Shown here: in pieces, positions 27,625 through 35,295 of the stretch | Layout of the letters: each line of letters starts with the position of its first letter | How positions within the stretch are numbered: the first letter of the stretch is position 1 | Origin: Shewanella eurypsychrophilus | GTDB lineage: Bacteria; Pseudomonadota; Gammaproteobacteria; Enterobacterales; Shewanellaceae | Assembly (NCBI RefSeq): GCF_007004545.3 | Contig: NZ_CP045503.2 | Span: 838,501 to 902,500, forward strand | Reading direction: 5' to 3' | DNA: 64,000 bases | Made by a program: the position numbers and the translations under genes | The notes under the pieces: model-generated | Told to the model about the DNA's origin: nothing | Databases searched by the model: none | Seen by the model: only the letters and a program-made list of their open reading frames with translations

Positions 27625-27939
27625 ATGAAAATAATAACTCGTAAGACCCACACAGCAGCCTTCAAATTAGCTGCTGTTCAACAATCCTTAAACTCTCCCG
27701 ATACAGTAAAGGCTTTAGCTGGTAAATTAGGTATCCATCCCGCTTTGCTCAGTAAATGGAGAGCTCAATTGACGTCGAAGAAACACACTTCTAAACCTAT
27801 TAAAAATGTCGGTCCTAATAAGGGGCTAGCTGAACTTGAACGTGAAAACCGTGGGCTAAAAAAACGATTAGAGCGTGCAGAGTTGGAGAACGATATCTTA
27901 AAAAAGGCGAAGGAGTTCTTCGACAAACACCAGGGATAA
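27625..27939 (+). CDS. IS3-family transposase OrfA
   Basis: The 104-residue protein has an N-terminal helix-turn-helix (HTAAFKLAAVQQSL, KLGIHPALLSKWRAQL) that binds the element ends and a C-terminal coiled coil (LERENRGLKKRLERAELEN). At 27900-27906 the heptamer A-AAA-AAG is an ideal -1 slippery site in this frame, and the -1 frame stays open from there into OrfB, so an OrfAB fusion transposase is expected. Confidence 0.93.
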   Translation: MKIITRKTHTAAFKLAAVQQSLNSPDTVKALAGKLGIHPALLSKWRAQLTSKKHTSKPIKNVGPNKGLAELERENRGLKKRLERAELENDILKKAKEFFDKHQG

Positions 27940-27986
27940 AGTTTCAGTTTATCCAAGGTTATTGCTCAACTCGAAGAACGATAAAA

Positions 27987-28796
27987 TTGCTCTGTGATAT
28001 TTTTGGTGTATCTCGCTCAGGCTATTACAGCTGGCTTGTTCGTAAGCCTTCTCAACGCGATAAAGATAACGAAGTACTGTCTGACTTTCTCAAAGAAAAG
28101 ATAGCTGAGCACAGGAGCATAGCGGGTTATAGGAAGTTATGGCTGGATGCTGTAGCTAATGGTTTCGATTGTAATAAAAAGCGAGTACAAAGCTTGTTAC
28201 AGGTGTTTGATTACAGGTCTAAAGCATGTAAAAGGAAGTTCGGTGTAGTGAAGCCTAGGTTGATTGAAACAAGAGCGCCGAATTACTTAAACAGAGAGTT
28301 TGAAGTAGCTAAACCTAATACTGTTTGGGTATCAGATATTACACAAATTAGGTGCAAAGAGGGCTGGCAGTATCTATGTGTCATCATCGATTTGTACTCA
28401 CGTAAAGTGGTGGGCTGGGCAACGAGCTACATAAATTCGAGCGAACTGGTGATGAAGTCACTCAAACAAGCTTGGGTAGAACGAAGGCCAAATGGGAGTG
28501 AGCTGATGTTTCACTCTGACCAGGGGGCTCAATACAGAAGCTTTGAAGTACTTAAGTGGCTAACGAAGCGTAAGGTCACAGTGAGTATGTCGAGAAAGGG
28601 GAATTGCTGGGATAATGCTTGCTCAGAAAGCTTTTTTGCTCAGTTAAAGAAAGAATGGTTCTCTAACTTAGAAGAGCTAAGCAGAAAAGAAATGACAACA
28701 CAGTGTCGATTTTATATCGATGATTATTATAATATGGTGAGAAGACATGGGACTCTAAATGGAGTGAGTCCCATAGTATTTGAATCAAGAATTTAA
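27987..28796 (+). CDS. IS3-family transposase OrfB (DDE integrase)
   Basis: A TTG start gives 269 residues, but the frame is open upstream to the slippery site near 27900, so the working product is probably the -1 frameshift fusion. The integrase core has the DDE triad: D in VWVSDITQI, D in FHSDQGAQY and E in ACSESFFAQLKKEW. The N-terminal SGYYSWL and the C-terminal DYYNMVRRHGTLNG are typical of the IS3 group. It cuts and joins the element ends. It appears intact. Confidence 0.93.
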   Translation: MLCDIFGVSRSGYYSWLVRKPSQRDKDNEVLSDFLKEKIAEHRSIAGYRKLWLDAVANGFDCNKKRVQSLLQVFDYRSKACKRKFGVVKPRLIETRAPNYLNREFEVAKPNTVWVSDITQIRCKEGWQYLCVIIDLYSRKVVGWATSYINSSELVMKSLKQAWVERRPNGSELMFHSDQGAQYRSFEVLKWLTKRKVTVSMSRKGNCWDNACSESFFAQLKKEWFSNLEELSRKEMTTQCRFYIDDYYNMVRRHGTLNGVSPIVFESRI

Positions 28797-28831
28797 ACCC
28801 TGTGTCCACTTTACTGGGGTCATATCACGTT

Positions 28832-28859
28832 CGCAACTCGCAACTCGCAACTCGCAACT
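28832..28859. repeat. 7-bp tandem repeat (CGCAACT)4
   Basis: Four perfect copies between the IS3 target duplication and the napB stop. Complement AGTTGCG fits the GTTN4 pattern. Confidence 0.95.
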
Positions 28860-28861
28860 AG

Positions 28862-29290
28862 TTACTTATTCGAGAAATCATTCTCGACCAGCTGCTGCTT
28901 ATTCTCTGCCTGTGGAGCATGGCACTGAGTACAAGAGTAGTATTGGCCGTTAAGGGTACCCTTATCATCTTTTACGTGAGAGATATCAATCGGGGTAGCC
29001 TTACGTTTCTTAGCTTTATCCCAGCTATGACAAGACATGCAGCCATTTCTCTTCATGGTGATCTTGTAATCAGCCTTGTGTGGGATCATCGGTGGCTGGT
29101 GGACAAAGTCACGCTCGATTGATTTACCACGCTTAGGATAGATAGGCATCGCATCAGCAGCTCTAACTTCGCTGATCTCAGACTTTCCTAGTGAGCTTAC
29201 ATTTACCGGCTCTGCACTTGTGTTTGCTTGCTGGCCAGAGCAAGCGCTAAGTGCCATAACGAGCGCGGCTAAAGTGAGTACTTTTTTCAT
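28862..29290 (-). CDS. napB: Nitrate reductase cytochrome c subunit NapB
   Basis: The 142-residue protein has two heme c motifs, CMSCH (about 88-92) and CTQCH (about 122-126), as expected of the diheme NapB that passes electrons to NapA in the periplasm. The N-terminus, LVMALSACSGQ, reads as a lipobox (LSAC), so the protein may be a lipoprotein rather than soluble as in E. coli (inference). It is the last gene of the operon, overlapping napH by 4 bp. The operon is napDAGHB, with no napC or napF; in Shewanella oneidensis the quinol dehydrogenase CymA is known to feed this enzyme. Confidence 0.93.
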   Translation of the reverse strand: MKKVLTLAALVMALSACSGQQANTSAEPVNVSSLGKSEISEVRAADAMPIYPKRGKSIERDFVHQPPMIPHKADYKITMKRNGCMSCHSWDKAKKRKATPIDISHVKDDKGTLNGQYYSCTQCHAPQAENKQQLVENDFSNK

Positions 29291-30159
29291 TGGGTGTTCT
29301 CCGCCTTTAGGGCAATTCGATTTTTATACTGGAAAACGCGTTGGGCGCAGACATCGATACAGCGGCCACATTGAGTGCAATCACTGTTGGTTATCATAGC
29401 TTGCTTGCCTTTAAGTGCAGGCTTTAATACCTGTCGTTCAGGGCAAACAACAAAACAATCCATGCAGTTATCACAGGCCTTAGCATTAACGGCCGATACT
29501 TTAACTGGGCTTAATTTTCCTAATAGAGCAAATAAAGCACCTGTTGGACATAGGTGACCACACCATGCTCGTTCACTGATAAACAGGTCGAGCAAGAAGA
29601 TGGCGACAAGAAGCCACAGCCCGCTTCCGGCACTAAATAGTGCGGCGCGGTACAAGACTGGAACAGGGTTAACCCACTCCCAGACGGTGAGCCCTGTCAA
29701 TATTGGTAGTAGCAAAACAACGGCTAACAGGTAGTAACGTAAGCTCCTTGGCATCTCGCTTGTGCGAGGCAAGTTTAACTTACGTCTTAGCCAGCTTGCG
29801 CTATCTGTGACCATATTGACCGGGCAGACCCAGCTACAAAATACGCGGCCACCAACTAGAGCATAAAAAATAGCTATAATCAGTGCGCCAAGTATTAGGG
29901 TGAATTCAGGCATGTGACCAGTCAGTATTACCTGCAGTGTTGCAAGTGGATCTGACAAAGGCACAATGCCTAAAAGTTCGCTGCTCGATAGATTTCCTTT
30001 CAGAAGCCATAGGCTAAATAGGGGACCTATAGCAAACAGGATAAATACACTAAGCTGGCTAGCACGTCTTAGAAATAGGAATTTGTGTGCTCGCCACCAT
30101 CCCAGTTCATCGATCGCTGCCTGTGCAAAGCCATCTTTTTTCATCGATAGTTTGCTCAT
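29287..30159 (-). CDS. napH: NapH, membrane quinol-linked ferredoxin protein
   Basis: The 290-residue protein has about four to five membrane segments, a WVCPVNMV and GHLCPTGA Cys pair on the membrane face, and two ferredoxin-type clusters at the C-terminus (CDNCMDCFVVCP and CTQCGRCIDVC). NapH works with NapG to pass electrons from quinol to the periplasmic reductase. It overlaps napB by 4 bp and napG by 4 bp, so it is one operon. Confidence 0.93.
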   Translation of the reverse strand: MSKLSMKKDGFAQAAIDELGWWRAHKFLFLRRASQLSVFILFAIGPLFSLWLLKGNLSSSELLGIVPLSDPLATLQVILTGHMPEFTLILGALIIAIFYALVGGRVFCSWVCPVNMVTDSASWLRRKLNLPRTSEMPRSLRYYLLAVVLLLPILTGLTVWEWVNPVPVLYRAALFSAGSGLWLLVAIFLLDLFISERAWCGHLCPTGALFALLGKLSPVKVSAVNAKACDNCMDCFVVCPERQVLKPALKGKQAMITNSDCTQCGRCIDVCAQRVFQYKNRIALKAENTQ

Positions 30160-30890
30160 AGTGGAAGACCTCTGTTTAACATCTCGAGTGTGGTCTCTTC
30201 AGTATTAATATAAGTATCGTGTGAAGCCGTTTTACCTAGAGCAATATGAGCGGGTAGCACTTTTATCGCAGCTTGTTCAAGCACGCAAACATGTTCACAT
30301 TTGCCACAGCCGGTACAGCTATCGCTGTTAACCTTAGGCAGGAACATGGCGTGATGATCACTACGTTGATTGTGCTGCATCTCAAGGGTGATAGCATCGT
30401 CGATTAACGGGCAGACCCGATAACAGACATCACACCTTAAGCCTTTAAAGTTGAGGCAATTCTTTTCATCTATTAGTACTGCAATCCCCATCTTTGACTC
30501 ATCTATATCAGTCAAATCATGATCCAGCGAGCCCGAAGGACACGCTTTAACACAGGGAATATCTTCGCACATCTCACAAGGGATGGTGCGAGCGGTAAAA
30601 TAGGGTGTACCCGTTGCGGCGCCATCAAACCAGCGTGCCAGTTTTAGGGTGTCGTAAGGACAAGCTTCGACACATAAACCGCAGCGGACACAAGCCGAAA
30701 GAAAATCACTTTCACTCAGGGCCCCAGGAGGTCGAATCGCTAACGGGTCTAGCTGAGATGACTGTTTAGCCACCGACGTTATTCCCATTCCAAGTAACCC
30801 CATAGCACAGCCAGCCTTAGCCGACTGGGCTAAAAACTGACGGCGATTAACGCCTGTGACTGTGGACTTACTCGATTCGACCTTGCTCAT
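30156..30890 (-). CDS. napG: NapG, periplasmic ferredoxin-type protein
   Basis: The 244-residue protein has a Tat signal (NRRQFLAQSAKAG near 15-27) and four cysteine clusters: CVRCGLCVEACP, CEMCEDIPCVKACP, CLNFKGLRCDVCYRVCP and CTGCGKCEHVC. These bind four [4Fe-4S] clusters. It forms the NapGH electron path to NapA. A 63-bp gap separates it from napA, and it overlaps napH by 4 bp. Confidence 0.93.
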   Translation of the reverse strand: MSKVESSKSTVTGVNRRQFLAQSAKAGCAMGLLGMGITSVAKQSSQLDPLAIRPPGALSESDFLSACVRCGLCVEACPYDTLKLARWFDGAATGTPYFTARTIPCEMCEDIPCVKACPSGSLDHDLTDIDESKMGIAVLIDEKNCLNFKGLRCDVCYRVCPLIDDAITLEMQHNQRSDHHAMFLPKVNSDSCTGCGKCEHVCVLEQAAIKVLPAHIALGKTASHDTYINTEETTLEMLNRGLPL

Positions 30891-30953
30891 TTTACTCTCT
30901 TTGTATCTCTGTTTTAGCTCAAGCGATTAAAGTTAAGTAGTTGGTGAATAGTC

Positions 30954-33446
30954 TTAAGCTTTCATCACTTTGACTGGGCACTTCTTGAAATCTGTCTCTT
31001 TTGACAGAGGATCGGTAGCATCCAGTAACAACTTGTTGACCAGCTGGCGTGCGTCGAAGAATGGCATAAATGCCACGCCTCTCGGCGGCTTGTTGCGGCC
31101 TTTAGTCTCAACACGTGTTTTTACTTCACCACGAGGGGAAGCAACAAGGACTTCGTCACCACGCTTGAGGCCGCGAGCTTTAGCGTCTTCAGGGTGGAGG
31201 AAGATCTGTGCATCTGGGTAAGCGCGATATAACTCAGGAACGCGAGCAGTCATTGAACCTGTATGCCAATGCTCAAGTACACGACCGGTAGATAACCATA
31301 GATCGTACTCTTCATTAGGCTCTTCTGCAGCAGGCTCATAGGGCAGGGCGAAAATAACCGCTTTACCGTCAGGCTTACCATAGAAGTTGAACTCTTCACC
31401 GTCTTTCAAGTAGGGATCACCCTTCGAGAAACGACGTAATGTCTCTTTACCATTTATCACAGGCCAGCGTAGACCGCGGGTTTCATGGTAGGTATCGAAA
31501 TCGGCTAAATCATGGGCGTGACCACGACCAAACTGAGCGTATTCTTCGAACAAGCCTTTCTGTAAGTAGAAACCAAATGCCTCAGATTCATCGTTTAGTT
31601 CGGCCTTACAATCTGAAGTTGGGAACTTATTGACTTCACCGTTAGCAAAGAGCACGTCATAGAGTGTCTTATCAGCTAATTCTGGTTGCTTAGCGATAAG
31701 TTCGCTTGGCCAAACCTCAGAGACTTTGAAGCGCTTAGAAAACTCAACAAGCTGCCAAAGGTCAGACTTAGCGCCTTCAGGTGGTTTAACCTGTTGATGC
31801 CACATATGAGTACGTCGCTCAGCGTTACCATAAGCGCCTTCTTTTTCTACCCACATCGCTGTTGGTAGAATAAGGTCAGCAGCCATCGCCGATACTGTTG
31901 GGTATGGGTCTGATACTACGATGAAGTTTTCAGGGTTACGGAACCCCGGCATGATCTCTTCATTGATGTTTGGACCTGCTTGAACATTGTTGGTACACAT
32001 GGTCCAGTAACAGTTTAGCTTGCCATCTTTAAGCATACGGCTTTGAAGTACGGCGTGATATCCCGGCTTAGGAGGAATAGTGCCTTCTGGAACCTGCCAG
32101 AGCTTCTCTGTGATGGCTCTATGTTTAGGATTCTTAACAACCATGTCCGCAGGTAGGCGGTGAGAGAAGGTGCCGACTTCACGTGCTGTACCACAAGCCG
32201 ATGGTTGGCCTGTAAGCGAGAATGGACTGTTACCTGGAGTGGCAATCTTACCGGTTAACAGATGGATGTTATAGAGCATGTTATTTGCCCAAACACCACG
32301 TGTATGTTGGTTGATCCCCATGGTCCACAGGCTCATGACCTTGATAGATGGATCTGCGTAAGCTTTAGCCATCTCGACAAGCTTTTCAGGTTCAACACCA
32401 CTCATTTCAGCAGCATACTCAAGAGTATAAGTGCTAACAAATTTAGCGTACTCATCGAAGCTGATAGGCGTTGATGAACCCTTTCCTGGGTTCTTTGCTT
32501 TTTGCTCTAATGGATGCTCAGGACGAAGGCCATAACCAATGTCAGTAGTACCCAATACAAATTTAGTGTGCTTACTGACGAAGTCTTTGTTCACAGCATC
32601 ATTTTGTATGATGTAGTTAGCAATGTAGTTAAGGAGCACTAGATCAGTCTGAGGGCGGAACACCATAGCGTTATCGGCTAAGTCAAAGCTACGGTTTTCA
32701 AAGGTAGATAATACGTGTACGCGACTAGTCGGACTGCTTAGACGACGATCTGACAGGCGAGCCCACAGGATTGGGTGCATCTCGGCCATGTTGGCTCCCC
32801 ACAATACAAAGTGGTCGGCAGCTTCTAAGTCGTCATAACAACCCATTGGCTCATCGATACCAAAGGTACGCATAAAGCCACCTACAGCGGATGCCATACA
32901 GTGGCGAGCATTGGGATCGATATTGTTGGTGAGGAAACCTGCTTTATGTAGCTTAGAGGCGGCGTAGCCTTCCCATATCGTCCACTGACCAGAGCCAAAC
33001 ATACCGACAGCAGTCGGTCCTTTGGTCTTTAGCGTGTGCTTCCACTTCTCAGCCATTGTATCTAAGGCGGTATCCCAACTTACCGGTGTAAACTCACCTT
33101 CTTTGTCATACTTACCATCTGTCATACGTAGCAGCGGCGTGGTTAAACGATCCTTGCCATACATGATTTTGGATAAGAAATAACCTTTGATACAGTTCAG
33201 GCCTTTGTTGACAGGGCTTTCTGGGTCACCTTGTGTGGCAACAACCTTGCCATTACTGGTACCCACTAGAACGCTACAACCTACACCGCAAAAACGGCAG
33301 GGTGCTTTATCCCACTTGATGTTGTCAGTTTGCTCAGCGGCTTCAACTATCTTCACTGGCAAAGTGACACCAACAGCGGTTGCAGCGGCGACTGCAGCGT
33401 TGGCTTTTAGAAACTCGCGACGGCTAATGCTCATGGTGTTCCTCAC
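30954..33446 (-). CDS. napA: Periplasmic nitrate reductase catalytic subunit NapA
   Basis: The 830-residue protein has a Tat signal ([13 protein letters not shown] near 8-20), an N-terminal [4Fe-4S] site with C50, C53 and C57 (PCRFCGVGC) and NCIKG, and the molybdenum-site cysteine in [12 protein letters not shown]. It reduces nitrate to nitrite with Mo-bis-MGD. Its length equals typical NapA. It is preceded by napD, the chaperone for its Tat signal, and followed by napG. The start at 33446 has MRNTMSIS; a later Met (residue 5) is possible. Confidence 0.97.
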   Translation of the reverse strand: MRNTMSISRREFLKANAAVAAATAVGVTLPVKIVEAAEQTDNIKWDKAPCRFCGVGCSVLVGTSNGKVVATQGDPESPVNKGLNCIKGYFLSKIMYGKDRLTTPLLRMTDGKYDKEGEFTPVSWDTALDTMAEKWKHTLKTKGPTAVGMFGSGQWTIWEGYAASKLHKAGFLTNNIDPNARHCMASAVGGFMRTFGIDEPMGCYDDLEAADHFVLWGANMAEMHPILWARLSDRRLSSPTSRVHVLSTFENRSFDLADNAMVFRPQTDLVLLNYIANYIIQNDAVNKDFVSKHTKFVLGTTDIGYGLRPEHPLEQKAKNPGKGSSTPISFDEYAKFVSTYTLEYAAEMSGVEPEKLVEMAKAYADPSIKVMSLWTMGINQHTRGVWANNMLYNIHLLTGKIATPGNSPFSLTGQPSACGTAREVGTFSHRLPADMVVKNPKHRAITEKLWQVPEGTIPPKPGYHAVLQSRMLKDGKLNCYWTMCTNNVQAGPNINEEIMPGFRNPENFIVVSDPYPTVSAMAADLILPTAMWVEKEGAYGNAERRTHMWHQQVKPPEGAKSDLWQLVEFSKRFKVSEVWPSELIAKQPELADKTLYDVLFANGEVNKFPTSDCKAELNDESEAFGFYLQKGLFEEYAQFGRGHAHDLADFDTYHETRGLRWPVINGKETLRRFSKGDPYLKDGEEFNFYGKPDGKAVIFALPYEPAAEEPNEEYDLWLSTGRVLEHWHTGSMTARVPELYRAYPDAQIFLHPEDAKARGLKRGDEVLVASPRGEVKTRVETKGRNKPPRGVAFMPFFDARQLVNKLLLDATDPLSKETDFKKCPVKVMKA

Positions 33447-33518
33447 TCTTTTCTCTATTGTTTAACTTAGGTATAAATCTTTAAACCGGTGTGTTTACTA
33501 ATGTTTCTTACATTTTGC

Positions 33519-33797
33519 TTAAGGCTGGTGGATCTTTTCAGCCTGTTCCTCTTGTTCAGCGTCGACTTGATGATAGATAAGGCTGCTGTTAAGCACTCCC
33601 TCTATGGCATTTATCGCTTCGACGTTATCAAGAATAGATCTCTGCGTTTCGCCCTCTAAGGTGATAACGAATTTCCCTGCTTCGGTGACGGCATGGATTT
33701 CGGCGCCAATTAGGGCGCGAATTTGGGTTTCAACCTGAGAGACAGCTTTTGGTGCGGCATGAACGACTAAGCTGGTGACATGGTATTCCTGACTCAT
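33519..33797 (-). CDS. napD: NapD, chaperone for NapA
   Basis: A start at 33797 (MSQEYHVTSLVVH) gives 92 residues, the usual NapD size; longer reading from 33920 gives 41 extra residues of little character. NapD binds the twin-arginine signal of NapA in the cytoplasm and helps its maturation. The protein has the ferredoxin-like fold pattern (VTSLVVHAAPKAVSQVETQI, then GKFVITLEGE). It is the first gene of napDAGHB. Confidence 0.88.
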   Translation of the reverse strand: MSQEYHVTSLVVHAAPKAVSQVETQIRALIGAEIHAVTEAGKFVITLEGETQRSILDNVEAINAIEGVLNSSLIYHQVDAEQEEQAEKIHQP

Positions 33798-34273
33798 CTC
33801 TTGTTTCACCTTTTTCAAAGGGGTGGCAGGTAACATAAGGGGGGGAATCTTAGGAGTGTTACCTGCCAAATAATAGTTATTGAGTCTAGACCTCATAAAT
33901 ATTGTGGGTATACCTAACAAGAGGTATTGGGACTATTTATAGAGCAAGATCATATTTTTCTACGTGATCTAAGTCTCAGTTTAATAAATAGGCATTTGAT
34001 TCAGCTTTAGCTTAATTATCTCCGAGTGTATTTGTTGTATTGATTAGTAAACCATCAATAAAACAATATGTTAGTAATTGATAATCATTCTCACGCTTGG
34101 GCGGGATTACTGCGGGAAATTGCGCATCTGCTAGGAGTTTAATATAGGTAAACATTAGTGTTCGATTGATAAATACAGACAGTATCGTCGTTCAATTAGC
34201 AAGATTGAAATCAGCTTCTATACTTGTTGGAGATTAGCGTGGGATTGTCAATTTAACAGGGAGGTGGGCCCTT
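33798..34273. other. Divergent region between napD and the response-regulator operon
   Basis: It holds the promoters of the nap operon (minus) and of the 34274 operon (plus). A near-perfect Fur-box-like palindrome, TGATAATCATTCTCA, lies at 34079-34093. The inverted pair TTGAT...ATCAA at 34040-34058 has the wrong spacing for Fnr. I could not find a definite Fnr or NarP site. Confidence 0.5.
34079..34093. promoter_or_regulatory. Candidate Fur box
   Basis: TGATAATCATTCTCA matches the 7-1-7 Fur palindrome TGATAATNATTATCA at 14 of 15 positions. It is 180 bp upstream of the response regulator gene and about 280 bp upstream of napD. Which side it controls is open. Confidence 0.45.
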
Positions 34274-34630
34274 ATGGGGATAATTAAGAGTGTGTTGGTG
34301 GTTGATGACAGTCGAATGTCTAGAATTATGATCACATCGATTGTGCAAGGATCTTTTCCTGAATGGACCGTTCATCAGGCTGCAAATGGTCAGGAGGCAA
34401 TAGATGTGGCTCGTGTTAACCAGATTGATTTTGTCACCTTAGATCTCAATATGCCCGTCATGAATGGACTAGAAGCCGCACCTGAGCTGCTGGTAATCAA
34501 TCCTGATATTAAAATTGCGCTGTTAACCGCCAACATTCAAAGTTCTACTCAAGAGCAGGTAAAGAGCCTAGGCATAGATTTCATTCCCAAACCTATTTCT
34601 GGCGATAAAATTTTGGCTTTCTTAGGCTAA
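34274..34630 (+). CDS. Single-domain response regulator (CheY-like)
   Basis: The 118-residue protein is a stand-alone receiver domain: acidic pair D11-D12, phospho-acceptor D57 in VTLDLNMPVMNG, T/A switch near LLTANIQ and lysine in FIPKPIS. No output domain. It is first in a three-gene unit with a CheC-like phosphatase (32 bp later) and a GGDEF-EAL protein. A GGAGG-like box lies upstream. The likely logic is a phospho-signal passed to the CheC-like protein or to the GGDEF-EAL protein. The kinase is not in the window. Confidence 0.92.
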   Translation: MGIIKSVLVVDDSRMSRIMITSIVQGSFPEWTVHQAANGQEAIDVARVNQIDFVTLDLNMPVMNGLEAAPELLVINPDIKIALLTANIQSSTQEQVKSLGIDFIPKPISGDKILAFLG

Positions 34631-34662
34631 CTATTAATGAACTTCTGATACAAGGAACTTAT

Positions 34663-35295
34663 ATGTCATCGGTGCCAGTTAGCTTGACTGAGATGCAGCA
34701 AGATGCCCTAGCTGAGTTGTTTAACTTAGGTATAGGTCATGCGGCCTCTCTGCTTTCAGAGATGATTCAGGATAAAGTTGAACTCACGACACCTAAGGCT
34801 GAAATAGTGCCCTTAGCAAAGGCATCTAAATTATTATTTGAAGCTAATGAAAAAGAGATCAGCGCGGTAGAACAAAGCTTTGAGGGAGGCATAGATGGCG
34901 TCGCTATGTTGGTGTTTCCCCAGTCAGATAGTCTAGAGCTCGTTCGACAAATATTGAAAACAAACCTGCCTGCTGAGGAGTTATCTGAACTTGAGAGTGA
35001 TGCACTTATTGAGGTCGGTAATATCATACTCAATTCCTGTTTTGGATGTATCTCTGATGCCTTACAAACCCCCTTTCAAAGTTCATTGCCGACTCACATT
35101 CAAGGAAGTGCCGAGGAGCTTTTTGGTGAAGTATCAAAAATAAGCTGTAGTGATTATGTGCTTATGCTTTATATGCAGTTTGATCTACCCAATCATCAGG
35201 TTACAGGTTGCGTTAATTTTTTTATGAGCCTCTCTTCTTTAGTCATCTTTATCAAGAGTGTCGATGATTATTTGAAGAGGATGATGAATCTATGA
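34663..35295 (+). CDS. CheC/CheX-like phosphatase
   Basis: The 210-residue protein has the two E-x2-N phosphatase motifs of CheC-type proteins: AELFNLGIGHAASLL near 18-32 and EVGNIILNSCFGC near 118-130. CheC-type proteins remove phosphate from CheY. Here the target is likely the 34274 response regulator (inference). Its end overlaps the next gene by 4 bp (ATGA). Confidence 0.87.
   Translation: MSSVPVSLTEMQQDALAELFNLGIGHAASLLSEMIQDKVELTTPKAEIVPLAKASKLLFEANEKEISAVEQSFEGGIDGVAMLVFPQSDSLELVRQILKTNLPAEELSELESDALIEVGNIILNSCFGCISDALQTPFQSSLPTHIQGSAEELFGEVSKISCSDYVLMLYMQFDLPNHQVTGCVNFFMSLSSLVIFIKSVDDYLKRMMNL

Larger units (their letters stand above)
27577..28827 (+). mobile_element. Complete IS3-family insertion sequence, about 1251 bp
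   Basis: Ends: TGATATGACCCC at 27577 matches the reverse complement at 28816-28827; the matching arms continue with TAAA(A)GTGGACAC. The flanking CGT at 27574-27576 and 28828-28830 is a 3-bp target duplication, so the element is intact and its edges are set. It carries orfA and orfB with a -1 frameshift site. Inserted downstream of the Qnr-like terminator, beside a CGCAACT array and 34 bp past napB, so it does not break a gene. Confidence 0.93.

Noticed and set aside
34040..34058. TTGAT...ATCAA pair as an Fnr box for nap
   Set aside because: The spacer is 9 bp rather than 4.
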